This document shows positions 1-16,381 of a DNA stretch of 64,000 nt, piece after piece (position 1 is the first letter of the stretch; each line of letters begins with the position of its first letter). The notes under the pieces were generated by a model. The model was not told where the DNA came from. It saw only the letters and a list, made by a program, of their open reading frames with translations, and made no database searches. The translations under genes and the position numbers were made by a program. This stretch comes from Rhodobacterales bacterium (lineage in GTDB: Bacteria; Pseudomonadota; Alphaproteobacteria; Rhizobiales; Stappiaceae). Where the stretch lies: the NCBI GenBank assembly GCA_008107755.1, contig VIRH01000065.1, positions 62,001-126,000 of the forward strand. Reading direction: 5' to 3'.

Positions 1-1067
1 CGCAATCGGTCGTTGCGATACCAGACGGCCTGCATGATCCCGAGGATGAAAAAGACCGTTCCGTGCTCGCGCATGAAACGGCGCCGCGCGGACTTCAGCG
101 CTCCCGCTTTGCCCGTCGTCAGACAGATGCCAGCTGCATCCGCGGCCATCCGTCCGCACAGCATCGCATAATAGATGCCTTCTCCCGATGAAGGGGCGAC
201 GGTGCCTGCGGCATCGCCCGCCAGAAGCACGTTGCGTCCGTTGTCCCAGCGACGCATCGGTTTGAGAGGAAGCGGCGCGCCCTCGCGCCGGATGGTCCTC
301 TGGCCCGCCAGACCCGCCCGCGCGCGCAGCTCCGATGTTGCCTCGCGCAGGCTGTGTCCCTTGACGGCAGAGCCGCATCCCACCGACGTCTGGTCGCCGT
401 GGGGGAACACCCAGCCGTAGAAGTCGGGAGAGATCCGCCCATCATAGACGACATCGCAGCGGACCTTGCGGAACAGGGCAGGGTCCGGCTCCGACGGGCT
501 TTCAACGATTTCGTGGTAGGCAAAGACATAGGGCGGTTTGGCGCGGTCCGGAAACATCAGCCGGCGAACCGCGGAATTCGCGCCGTCCGCGCCAATGACA
601 AGTCGCGCGCGAAGCACGTCCGGAGAGATCCCTTCTGCGCGCCTGTCATTGCTTGCGTGCTGGACCGCAAGGTCGATGCTGCCGTCCGGCATCTCTTCCA
701 TGCCGGTCAGCCTGCCTCGCACCAGCCGCGCGCCTGCCTCTTCCGCGCGGCAGCGCAGATAGGGATCAAAGGTCTCGCGGTTGACCATCCCGACGAAGCC
801 GATATCGCCGATCGGCATTTCGATTTCGTTTCCGGACGGCGCGATGATGCGCGCCGCATTGGCCCGGGCGACGAGCTGGTCTTCAGGTATCCCGAAGTCC
901 TTCAATGCCCGCGATGGAATTGCTCCGCCACAGGGCTTGATGCGGTCGCAGGGGTCAACAAGAACCACCGAATGACCGGCCTCGGCAAGCTGCTCCGCAG
1001 CCAGGGCGCCACAGGGGCCACCTCCGATGACGGCGACGTCGAAGAGCTTTGGAACGGGTCTTTCCAT
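1..1067 (-). CDS. bchP: Geranylgeranyl reductase BchP (partial, runs off left edge)
   Basis: This enzyme reduces the geranylgeranyl tail of bacteriochlorophyll a stepwise to phytyl. The frame opens at ATG 1067 and continues without a stop to the window edge, giving about 355 of the usual 390-400 residues, so only the C-terminus is missing. The N-terminus has the FAD dinucleotide motif VIGGGPCGALAAEQL, then KPCGGAIPSRAL, typical of the BchP/ChlP family. A second FAD motif, LLAGDAAGTVAPSSGEGI, lies near residue 300. It starts 11 bases after the stop of the PucC-type gene and is the last visible gene of a bchG-transporter-bchP run, the order known from Rhodobacter. Confidence 0.93.
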   Translation of the reverse strand, partial: MERPVPKLFDVAVIGGGPCGALAAEQLAEAGHSVVLVDPCDRIKPCGGAIPSRALKDFGIPEDQLVARANAARIIAPSGNEIEMPIGDIGFVGMVNRETFDPYLRCRAEEAGARLVRGRLTGMEEMPDGSIDLAVQHASNDRRAEGISPDVLRARLVIGADGANSAVRRLMFPDRAKPPYVFAYHEIVESPSEPDPALFRKVRCDVVYDGRISPDFYGWVFPHGDQTSVGCGSAVKGHSLREATSELRARAGLAGQRTIRREGAPLPLKPMRRWDNGRNVLLAGDAAGTVAPSSGEGIYYAMLCGRMAADAAGICLTTGKAGALKSARRRFMREHGTVFFILGIMQAVWYRNDRL

Positions 1068-1078
1068 CAATCTGCCCT

Positions 1079-2446
1079 CTATTCCGCCGGCACGGCGGTT
1101 GGAAGATGCGTCGGCTGCGTTGCGCGCGTCGACGCGCCGGCATCGATGCGGAGCGCGATCGCGGCAGCCGCCACGAAGAGGAGCGCTTCCAGAGAGAAGA
1201 CGATCGCGAAAGATGCGTCATCACGTACGGTTGCCCATCTGCTGAGCGAGAGCGCAACCGTACCGGCGAGGCCGCCGAGGCCGAAGGAAATCGCCTGCGC
1301 AGCGCCCCACACACCCATCCGTGTGCCTTCGTTCGCCGTGCGGCCTGCCGCCGCCAGGACCATCATCGTTCCGACCGCCGCGACGGCGAAGGCCCCGTTC
1401 ATGACGCCAAGCAGGAAGATATTGATCTCGAGCGGCCAGGCCGGCGCGCGCACCGCCGCCAGGGCGAGAAGAGCCAGAGCCAGCCCGGATCCGAGGCAGC
1501 CGGTGACGATGAACAACTTCATCAGTCCGGGCCTCTTGCGTGAGAACAGGGCACCGGTAATGCCGACAAATGCCATGCCGATGAAGACACCGCCATGCTG
1601 CACACCGGACAAGCTGGTCGTTTCGCCGGGCGACATGGCGAACAGCAGGCCGGCGAAAGGCTCCAGGATAAGGTCCTGTGTCGAATAGGCCAGCATGGAC
1701 AGGAAGATGAAGACGGTCAGAAGCCGCGCTTCCGGATCGCTCCAGACATCCCGGACACTCTGGCGGAAGTCGCCGGGCCGGCCGCGACCGGGGGCACCGA
1801 CAACGGTCGGCTGGCGCTCGATCCCGGCCACCGCGACGATCGAAAGGCAAAGGGCGACAGTGCCTGTGATTGCGGTGATGACGACAAGGCGGCCGTGGGA
1901 ATAGGGTTCCAGATAAAGACCGGTCACGATGGAGGTGACCACGATACCGGCGATCATCAGCATCCACGTGATGGTCGCTGCCGAGGCTTTGCGCTCCGGT
2001 GCCGTCTTCGTCGCCATCAGCGCGAGAAGCGAGGTGCCGCTTGCGCCGATCCCGACGCCGATACAGGCATAGGCCAAAATGGCGGCCGCAAGCCCTGCGG
2101 CAAAGCTTTGCTCGAGAAGAAAGGGGGTTGCCGCAGCGGCCGTGCCGCTGACGGCCAGCAGTGCAAGCCCTCCGACGATCCACCGACTGCGCGACCCGCC
2201 GATGTCGGAGCGATGTCCCCAGAGCGGCCGGGAAATCTGGACACCGTAGTGAAGCCCGACCAGGAGGCCGGGGATGACGGCCGCCAGTGCAAGTTCGACG
2301 ATCATGACCCGGTTCAAGGTGGAGTTTGTCAGAACGACGATCGCGCCGAGAGAAGCCTGAACGAGGCCGATGCGGAAGATGGAAAACCAGCTCAGACCGC
2401 GGGAAGCCGGCGGTCCCCGGTGAGCGACATCTGCCCGACTGAACAT
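1079..2446 (-). CDS. BCD-family (PucC/ORF428-type) MFS transporter
   Basis: This is a polytopic membrane protein of 455 residues in the bacteriochlorophyll delivery branch of the major facilitator superfamily (PucC, LhaA, ORF428). Visible family marks are FRIGLVQASLGAIVVLTNST, then NRVMIVELALAAVIPGLLVG, and RPLWGHRSD in the first cytoplasmic loop. About twelve hydrophobic segments follow. It sits between bchG and bchP, where ORF428 occurs in Rhodobacter capsulatus. It is a paralogue of the LhaA gene at 14910-16349. The family is thought to help load pigment into light-harvesting complexes; the precise substrate here is inferred only from context. The start at 2446 lies 22 bases past the bchG stop. 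Confidence 0.9.
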   Translation of the reverse strand: MFSRADVAHRGPPASRGLSWFSIFRIGLVQASLGAIVVLTNSTLNRVMIVELALAAVIPGLLVGLHYGVQISRPLWGHRSDIGGSRSRWIVGGLALLAVSGTAAAATPFLLEQSFAAGLAAAILAYACIGVGIGASGTSLLALMATKTAPERKASAATITWMLMIAGIVVTSIVTGLYLEPYSHGRLVVITAITGTVALCLSIVAVAGIERQPTVVGAPGRGRPGDFRQSVRDVWSDPEARLLTVFIFLSMLAYSTQDLILEPFAGLLFAMSPGETTSLSGVQHGGVFIGMAFVGITGALFSRKRPGLMKLFIVTGCLGSGLALALLALAAVRAPAWPLEINIFLLGVMNGAFAVAAVGTMMVLAAAGRTANEGTRMGVWGAAQAISFGLGGLAGTVALSLSRWATVRDDASFAIVFSLEALLFVAAAAIALRIDAGASTRATQPTHLPTAVPAE

Positions 2447-2468
2447 GAGCGGTCTCCCTTCAAGTGGT

Positions 2469-3380
2469 TCACACGGCGGCTGCCGCGAGCGTGCGCAGGC
2501 CGAAGGCGGTCACCATCATTCCCGATACGAACAACCCGACGCCGATGGCCGAATACCAGACTGCATAACGCACGGGATCGCGCACAAAGCGGACCATGCA
2601 AAGGGCCTGCAGTGCCACGAGCGCAAGAACCGCAAGTGCGTGGGTCGGCAGCATGAGCGCCCACAACATGACGACCACACCGGCCTGCGCCAGCAACATT
2701 ATCAGGCAGGCCAGGCGCGCCGCGGGTCGGGGCCCGTGCAGCACCGGCAAGGTGTTTATCCCCATGGCTCGGTCGCCGGCGATTGCCTTGAAATCATTGA
2801 GCGTCAGGATGCCGTGTGCTCCGGCTCCGTAGAGCAGTGCGACGATCCAGACCGGCGTCGCTGGGGCCAGGCCGGTCATGGCGGTTGCCGCCGTCAGCCA
2901 GGGCAGGGTTTCGTAGCTGAAGCCGACAACGCCGTTTCCAAGCCAGCCATTGTTCTTGAAGCGCAGCGGGGGCGCGCTGTAGCCCCAGGCAAAGGCAAGG
3001 CCAAGGGCCGCTGCGGCAAAGACCAGCGGTCCCATCAGCCATGCGGCAAGCATGGACAGGGCGGACATGATCAGCGCGATATAAAGCCCCCAGTGTCCCG
3101 GCATCCGTCCTGAGGGAATGACACGGTCCGGTTCGTTGATCGCGTCGACATGCCGGTCAAACCAGTCGTTGACGGCCTGGCTGGTGCCGCACAGAAGTGG
3201 ACCGGCCAGAAGCACGCCCAATAGAACGAAGCCGAGACGCTCGCCCAGACCGTGGCCGGCGGAAATGGCCCCGCAGGCATAGGCCCACATGGGCGGAAAC
3301 CAGGTAATGGGCTTCAGCAGTGCCACAACGGCGCCCGGTGTGGGCCAGCTTGCCTGTGTCGGGGTGCGTGTCAGTTCCAT
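2469..3380 (-). CDS. bchG: Bacteriochlorophyll synthase BchG
   Basis: This membrane prenyltransferase of the UbiA family esterifies bacteriochlorophyllide a with geranylgeranyl diphosphate, the last assembly step before tail reduction by BchP. The 303-residue length matches the family. Residues around 60-90 carry the diphosphate/Mg-binding stretch QAVNDWFDRHVDAINEPDR followed by IPSGRMPG, and eight or so hydrophobic helices are evident. No good Shine-Dalgarno sequence precedes ATG 3380. Two PpsR palindromes lie just upstream, the nearer one containing a TTGACA element, so repression by PpsR is likely. It is followed directly by the PucC-type gene and bchP. Confidence 0.95.
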   Translation of the reverse strand: MELTRTPTQASWPTPGAVVALLKPITWFPPMWAYACGAISAGHGLGERLGFVLLGVLLAGPLLCGTSQAVNDWFDRHVDAINEPDRVIPSGRMPGHWGLYIALIMSALSMLAAWLMGPLVFAAAALGLAFAWGYSAPPLRFKNNGWLGNGVVGFSYETLPWLTAATAMTGLAPATPVWIVALLYGAGAHGILTLNDFKAIAGDRAMGINTLPVLHGPRPAARLACLIMLLAQAGVVVMLWALMLPTHALAVLALVALQALCMVRFVRDPVRYAVWYSAIGVGLFVSGMMVTAFGLRTLAAAAV

Positions 3381-3409
3381 TCAGGCATGCTAGGCCTCGG
3401 TCCAAAAAG

Positions 3410-3427
3410 TGTCAATTAAAATTGACA
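3410..3427. promoter_or_regulatory. PpsR/CrtJ box 1 upstream of bchG
   Basis: TGT at 3410-3412 and ACA at 3425-3427 are separated by exactly 12 bases, and the interior is itself a near-perfect AT-rich palindrome. This is the consensus PpsR/CrtJ operator. Read on the minus strand it contains TTGACA, followed 17 bases later by TAGCAT at 3387-3392, a plausible sigma70 promoter for bchG. Confidence 0.85.
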
Positions 3428-3450
3428 CTCTGTCGCAAGCGCAATCTACG

Positions 3451-3468
3451 TGTCGCGTTATGTTGACA
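3451..3468. promoter_or_regulatory. PpsR/CrtJ box 2 upstream of bchG
   Basis: A second TGT-N12-ACA palindrome lies here, 23 bases from the first and just beyond the ppsR stop. Paired boxes allow cooperative binding of PpsR dimers, as known for CrtJ/PpsR promoters. Its interior is less symmetric than that of box 1. Confidence 0.75.
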
Positions 3469-3479
3469 CTTCGGCGGGG

Positions 3480-4916
3480 TCAGGATTTGGGACGATAGTT
3501 TTCAAGCCCGTGGCGGCGCAATTTGATATAGAGGCTTTGGCGGGAGAGGCCCAGGATGTCCGCAGCGCTTGCGCGGTTGTTGCCTGTCTGGTCGAGCGCC
3601 GCTTCTATGCAGATCTTCTCGACCACATCGAGCGATTCCCGGATGAGTTCCTTCAACGGCACCTTGCCGACAAGGCTTGCAAAGCCATCGGCTTGATCGA
3701 TGCTGCCTGGATGCTGCAAGGCGACCTTCTCAGGGCTTGCGGCCTGCGGGAACACAAGCAACTGGACCTTGCCGCTCTTCTTGTCATAACGGGCGGAGAG
3801 GGTCACGTCCCGCTCCTCGGCGAGCGTGTCGGTCATGATCGAGGAGAAACCGCTGAGGGTCCTTTCCTCCTTGGCGCGGGTAAAGAGCACGCTGAGCTCG
3901 ATGGTCGATTTTCCGAGCCACGTGGAGATGTTCCGTCCAAGGACCTGATTATGGGTCGGTGCGTGAACGAGGTCGAGAAAGAGCGAATTCGCGGCCAGAA
4001 CCGTTCCGTCTCCATCGGTCGTCAGCGCCGCTTCCGGCAGGAAATCCAGTTCGACGTCGCTTGCCGTTGTCTGGGAAGAGGGGCGCCCGGCGACACCATC
4101 GTCCTTGTGGCAGGGAGCCAGCGTGAGGACGAGGTTCGTCGCGCCGTATTCGCGATAGGCCCGCAGTCTCGCATCGAACTCGGTGCCCTTGGCGCCTTGC
4201 AGACCGGTCAGCTCGATCGGCTCGCCACTGTGGCGGGCTTCCCCGATGGCATCGACGACACGTTCCCGGTCCGCTTTCGCGAAGAGGTCGCGGACCGGCT
4301 TGCCGGTCAGGTTTCCGGAGCCTCCGGTCAGGAGGGCAAGAGCCGAGGCGTTGGCTTCCAGGACGGTGCGCTTGTCACCGTCGATCACCAGATGAGCCGT
4401 GTCGGACATCTTGAAGACAGTCCGGTAGCGCGCTTCCGCCTGACGCAGCTCCCTGTAATCCGCCTCCATCGCGATCTGGGCTTCGACCAGCCGCTGCTGG
4501 TCTGCCATCTGCTGGCGCATCTCGTGGCCGACAACGATGGTATAGGGAAAACCTACCGTTGTTCCCGCGCTGTAGGCGACAGGGAGATCCGGCTGGCCGG
4601 CCGCGCTATGGTTGACCTGATAGCCGCGTACGGGGCGTTTCCGGGTGGCGGGCGCCAGCATCGCGTCGATCTTCGGGACGGATTCCACAGTGACGCAGTC
4701 GCGAAGAGGTTTGCCGATTGCCGAGGAGAGATTGTAGGGGTCGAGCTCACTATTGCGATAGTGAAAATGGTTCACGATCCCGTCTTCGTCGACGAGACAG
4801 ACAATATCGGCACCCAGCCCGATCAAGGTGGTCAGCGCATCGTCGCCCAGCATCTCAAGCAAATCACTCGCGACCCCGATATCTTGTTGCGCGCCTTGGT
4901 TGGAGGTAGCCGTCAT
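3480..4916 (-). CDS. ppsR: Photosynthesis repressor PpsR (CrtJ)
   Basis: This redox-responsive DNA-binding repressor of bch, crt and puf genes has 478 residues, close to the family length of about 465-470. An N-terminal region and PAS domains (for example around TVFKMSDTAHLVIDGDKR) are followed by a C-terminal Fis-type helix-turn-helix, NRASAADILGLSRQSLYIKL. Cysteine 436, just before the helix-turn-helix in EKICIEAAL, matches the redox-active position of PpsR/CrtJ. The start codon overlaps the aerR stop by four bases, so repressor and antirepressor are translationally coupled. The boxes it should bind are found at six places in this window. Confidence 0.95.
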   Translation of the reverse strand: MTATSNQGAQQDIGVASDLLEMLGDDALTTLIGLGADIVCLVDEDGIVNHFHYRNSELDPYNLSSAIGKPLRDCVTVESVPKIDAMLAPATRKRPVRGYQVNHSAAGQPDLPVAYSAGTTVGFPYTIVVGHEMRQQMADQQRLVEAQIAMEADYRELRQAEARYRTVFKMSDTAHLVIDGDKRTVLEANASALALLTGGSGNLTGKPVRDLFAKADRERVVDAIGEARHSGEPIELTGLQGAKGTEFDARLRAYREYGATNLVLTLAPCHKDDGVAGRPSSQTTASDVELDFLPEAALTTDGDGTVLAANSLFLDLVHAPTHNQVLGRNISTWLGKSTIELSVLFTRAKEERTLSGFSSIMTDTLAEERDVTLSARYDKKSGKVQLLVFPQAASPEKVALQHPGSIDQADGFASLVGKVPLKELIRESLDVVEKICIEAALDQTGNNRASAADILGLSRQSLYIKLRRHGLENYRPKS

Positions 4917-5893
4917 CGAGGTTGCCGATCAATCCTGCTTATTATTCTGTCGGCACTGCTACCCACCGGCGCAGCAATGGGAATTGTCTTTTCCAAACTG
5001 TGCAGATTCTCGGAAATCTTAACCGCGGAATACGCACTATCGCAAATGCAATCAATTCCCATTTCCACAAGGAACGCAACGGAGTCAAGCGCAGCGACAC
5101 CGCCTGCAATCATGGGTGGCGTTGCGCTTGGAAATTGCAATCTGACGTCGGCTATCAGGTGCTCCAGATTGGACTTTAGTCGCACGTTGCTCCAGCCGAC
5201 GCAGATCACATCCGCTTTTGCCACGGTACCTGCCACGCCGGGTTGCCGGAACGATTCGTGCGCAACGACTGCTTGCTGCCATCCCATCGTCTGGAACAGG
5301 GCGCCGGTCAGGTAGCACATCAGGCTGTGCTGCTCTCCCTCCGGCAGCAGGATCGCGGCAAACGGGCCGCGGCAATCCATCGTCTGCGCGCTCGCTTCGG
5401 TGCTGAGGGTCTGGGCGATATCCTGAAACCGGGCGGCGCCGATGGTGACGTCGATGAAGCTTGCCGTCTCCGACGTCCAGTCCTTGCCGAGCTGCCGCGC
5501 GGCCGCTTCCACAAGCAGGATCTTGATTGCTGTGGTGGTTGACGCCAAAGCCGATGCGTCGGCAGTGGAACGGGCAAGAACCTCGGTATGCAGGAAAGCC
5601 AGCAAGTCATCGAGACGGGCACCGGGGTGCACGACCCGGTCGCGAAGGAGGTGGATCACCTCCCGGTATTGTTCGTTGTCTTCCAGATCTTTGTCCAGCA
5701 GACCGGAGAGATGCTTTGCGGTCATGGTGGCGACGGGTCCCCGGAGCAGTTTGAGAAGCCTTGCCTTCTCTGCCCTGTTAAGCCGTGACTTTTGTATCAT
5801 GGGTGTTTGAGGGGGAGCAAAAGAATGATCGCCGACATCGGCGATGCGGGCCGAGTCAACGGTCTCGAGGGGCGAGTTGTTTGTGCCGTTCAT
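4913..5893 (-). CDS. aerR: Antirepressor AerR/PpaA (B12-binding)
   Basis: This protein antagonises PpsR/CrtJ in response to light and oxygen, using a cobalamin chromophore. The C-terminal half (from about residue 165) has the cobalamin-binding fold signature GEQHSLMCYLTGALFQTMGW, with the conserved histidine, and then AKADVICVGWSNV. I chose ATG 5893, giving 326 residues. A GTG two codons upstream (5899) is possible, and an internal ATG near residue 31 (MIQKSRLNRAEKAR) could give a short form like that reported for AerR in Rhodobacter capsulatus. It overlaps ppsR by four bases and is divergent from bchF. Confidence 0.9.
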   Translation of the reverse strand: MNGTNNSPLETVDSARIADVGDHSFAPPQTPMIQKSRLNRAEKARLLKLLRGPVATMTAKHLSGLLDKDLEDNEQYREVIHLLRDRVVHPGARLDDLLAFLHTEVLARSTADASALASTTTAIKILLVEAAARQLGKDWTSETASFIDVTIGAARFQDIAQTLSTEASAQTMDCRGPFAAILLPEGEQHSLMCYLTGALFQTMGWQQAVVAHESFRQPGVAGTVAKADVICVGWSNVRLKSNLEHLIADVRLQFPSATPPMIAGGVAALDSVAFLVEMGIDCICDSAYSAVKISENLHSLEKTIPIAAPVGSSADRIISRIDRQPR

Positions 5894-6043
5894 CCTCACT
5901 TTACGGTCAGCCTCCCTGGCCTAACGGAAAGGGGGCAGCTTCCGGTGTGCGCGATAGTTGGCCTTCTTGCACCGGTGAGCCGCAATTTGCACTGGTGAGC
6001 CAGACCAGAATGCCTCTCCGGAAAAGATATGTAAACAAAAATA

Positions 6044-6061
6044 TGTCAGGCAAAGTTGACA
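6044..6061. promoter_or_regulatory. PpsR/CrtJ box upstream of bchF operon
   Basis: TGT at 6044-6046 and ACA at 6059-6061 are separated by 12 bases, 67 bases before the bchF start. The right half carries TTGACA on the plus strand, so the box overlaps a likely -35 element of the long bchF-to-idi operon. No convincing -10 follows at 16-18 bases. Confidence 0.8.
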
Positions 6062-6128
6062 CTTTTGTCTTCGTGGCGTTACCCTCTGACATCTGCCGGA
6101 CCTTGTGCAGGTTCGGAGGGAGGATCGG

Positions 6129-14178
<8,050 letters not shown>

Positions 14179-14193
14179 GGCTTTGAACCGATC

Positions 14194-14913
14194 ATGACGC
14201 CGAGCAGTTACATCAGACGGACCAGCGAGATCGAGCATTATTTCGATCGGACGGCGCTGGATGCCTGGAAGCGGTTGACCGGGGATCAGCCGGTCAGCGG
14301 CATTCGCGCGACGGTCCGCAAGGGGCGGGAAGATATGCGGGCGACGCTTTCGGGCTGGTTGCCGCGCGACCTGACCGGATGGCGCATCCTGGACGCCGGC
14401 TGCGGCTCCGGCGTGATGTCGCTGGAGCTGATGGACCGCGGCGCGGATGTGGTCGGCGTCGACCTGTCCGCCCAGATGGTAGCCTTTGCCCGCCAGCGCG
14501 CCGCCGAACGCGCCGCCTGCGACAATGCACCTGGCTGCGGCTCCGTCTCCTTTCACAGCGGCGACATGCTCGCTCCGCATCTGGGCACCTTCGATGCCGT
14601 GGTGGCGATGGACGTGTTCATTCACTACGCACCGGAAGACGCCAAACGGGTTCTCGAACTCTTTGCTGCCCGCACCCGGCAAAGCCTTCTGTTCACGCTG
14701 GCACCAAGTTCGCGCCTGCTGCGCGCCATGCTGATGATCGGCAAGGCCTTTCCACGCGCAGACCGTGCGCCGGCCATCTATCCGACCGACCCGGAGAGGC
14801 TTGCGGGCCGATTGGTGCAGCAGCCGCATATGGCGGGCTGGCAGGTTGGGCGAAGCCACCGGATTTCGGTCGGCTTTTACACCTCCCAGGCGATGGAGGT
14901 GTTCCGGCCATGA
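14194..14913 (+). CDS. bchM: Mg-protoporphyrin IX O-methyltransferase BchM
   Basis: BchM methylates the C13 propionate of Mg-protoporphyrin IX, using S-adenosylmethionine, to supply the substrate of AcsF. The 239-residue protein has the SAM motif ILDAGCGSGVMSLELMDRGA followed by VVGVDLS. The family-specific N-terminus reads YFDRTALDAWKRLTGD. It is placed between bchL and lhaA as in other purple-bacterial clusters. Its stop overlaps the start of lhaA (ATGA). Confidence 0.95.
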   Translation: MTPSSYIRRTSEIEHYFDRTALDAWKRLTGDQPVSGIRATVRKGREDMRATLSGWLPRDLTGWRILDAGCGSGVMSLELMDRGADVVGVDLSAQMVAFARQRAAERAACDNAPGCGSVSFHSGDMLAPHLGTFDAVVAMDVFIHYAPEDAKRVLELFAARTRQSLLFTLAPSSRLLRAMLMIGKAFPRADRAPAIYPTDPERLAGRLVQQPHMAGWQVGRSHRISVGFYTSQAMEVFRP

Positions 14914-16349
14914 TCAGGGCTGTCGCACACAGGAAGATGATTGCCTTCTGGCAGATGGTCGGGCTGCGGTTCATGCCGTTTGCCGACGCCGCCACCAGGG
15001 ACGTGCCGTTGTCTCGACTTCTGCGGCTTGCGCTCTTCCAGGTCTCTGCCGGCTGTGTGCTCGTGCTCCTCACCGGAACGCTCAACCGGGTTCTGATCGT
15101 GGAACTTGGCGTATCCGTCGCGCTCGTCTCCGCAGTGGTCGCCATTCCCGTTCTTGCCGCGCCCCTGCGCCTCTTCTTCGGCCATCGCTCGGACACTTAC
15201 AAATCGGTCCTCGGCTGGCGCCGGGTCCCCTATATCTGGCTCGGCAGCCTGCTGCAGTTCGGCGGTCTGGCGATCATGCCCTTCGCGCTTCTGCTGCTGC
15301 AGTCCCAGACCGTTGGCCCCGAATGGGCCGGTGCGGTGGGGGCAAGTCTCGCCTTTCTCCTGACCGGCTTCGGCCTGCACATGGCGCAGACCGCTGGTCT
15401 GGCGCTTGCGACCGACATCGTGCCGCAGGACAAGAGGCCCCGTGTGGTGGCGCTTCTTTATGTGATGCTGCTCGTGGGCATGATGGTCGGGTCTGCATTC
15501 TACAGCGTCTTCCTCGTGGATTTCTCTCCTAAACTCCTCATTCAGGTCATTCAGGGAACGGCCGTCTTCACCATTGCGCTCAACGTCGTCGCCATGTGGA
15601 AGCAGGAAGCGCGCAACCCGCAGCGGACCGCGAAGGACCGCGAGCTGGTCGGCTTTTTCGACGCCCTCAGGGACTATAGGCAGGATCCTGGCACCCAACG
15701 GTTGCTGCTTGCCGTCGCCGTCGGCTCGGCCGCCTTTTCAATGCAGGACATCCTGCTGGAGCCGTATGGCGGCGAGATCCTCGGCATGAGCGTTGGCCGC
15801 ACCACGCTGCTGACGGGCCTCTGGGCCGGTGGAACGCTTGCCGGGTTTGCCTGGGCGGCACACAGTCTCAATCGCGGCGCTCACATGTACCGGGTCGCCG
15901 CGCGCGGCCTGCTGATCGGCATCGCGGCCTTTTCCGGGGTGATATTCGCGTCTCCGCTGGGCATCGACGGTCTTTTCTATGGCGGTGCGGCCGGCGTCGG
16001 TCTTGGTGGAGGTCTTTTTGCGGTCGGAACGATGCTGGCGGCCATGGGCATTTCCAAACGCGCGGACAGCGGCATTCTGGTGGGAGCCTGGGGCGCGGTC
16101 CAGGCGACTGCGATCGGTGTCAGCCTTCTGCTGGGCGGCATGATCAAGAACACCATCAACGCCCTGGCGCTGGACGGTCTGCTCGGCCCGGCAATGGAAA
16201 CCACCGCAGCCGGATATCTCGTTGTCTACAGCCTAGAAATCGGCCTGCTGTTCGTCTGCCTGGCCGTGCTCGGTCCGCTGACGGGACACAGGTACCGCCG
16301 TGAAACCGGAAACGACATGCGTTTTGGGCTGGCCGAAATGCCCGGCTGA
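14910..16349 (+). CDS. lhaA: Light-harvesting 1 assembly protein LhaA (BCD family MFS)
   Basis: LhaA is a 479-residue, roughly twelve-helix membrane protein that assists assembly of the LH1 antenna. ATG 14910 overlaps the bchM stop. The family marks are NRVLIVELGVSVALVSAVVA, RLFFGHRSDTYKSVLGWRR and the repeated half with MQDILLEPYGGEILGMSVG. Position directly upstream of puhA matches F1696/lhaA of Rhodobacter capsulatus. Length (family about 475) and neighbours make this call stronger than PucC, the LH2 homologue. Confidence 0.93.
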   Translation: MIRAVAHRKMIAFWQMVGLRFMPFADAATRDVPLSRLLRLALFQVSAGCVLVLLTGTLNRVLIVELGVSVALVSAVVAIPVLAAPLRLFFGHRSDTYKSVLGWRRVPYIWLGSLLQFGGLAIMPFALLLLQSQTVGPEWAGAVGASLAFLLTGFGLHMAQTAGLALATDIVPQDKRPRVVALLYVMLLVGMMVGSAFYSVFLVDFSPKLLIQVIQGTAVFTIALNVVAMWKQEARNPQRTAKDRELVGFFDALRDYRQDPGTQRLLLAVAVGSAAFSMQDILLEPYGGEILGMSVGRTTLLTGLWAGGTLAGFAWAAHSLNRGAHMYRVAARGLLIGIAAFSGVIFASPLGIDGLFYGGAAGVGLGGGLFAVGTMLAAMGISKRADSGILVGAWGAVQATAIGVSLLLGGMIKNTINALALDGLLGPAMETTAAGYLVVYSLEIGLLFVCLAVLGPLTGHRYRRETGNDMRFGLAEMPG

Positions 16350-16381
16350 TCGGGCGGCCACCATCTGGAGGAGGAGTGACC

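Noticed and set aside
354-2656. Long plus-strand open frames opposite bchP, the PucC-type gene and bchG
   Set aside because: They lack family-like sequence and ribosome sites, and the minus-strand genes are complete and in a known order.
6030-6047. A possible second PpsR box before bchF (TGT at 6030-6032)
   Set aside because: The other half at the right spacing is GTC rather than ACA, so it does not meet TGT-N12-ACA.
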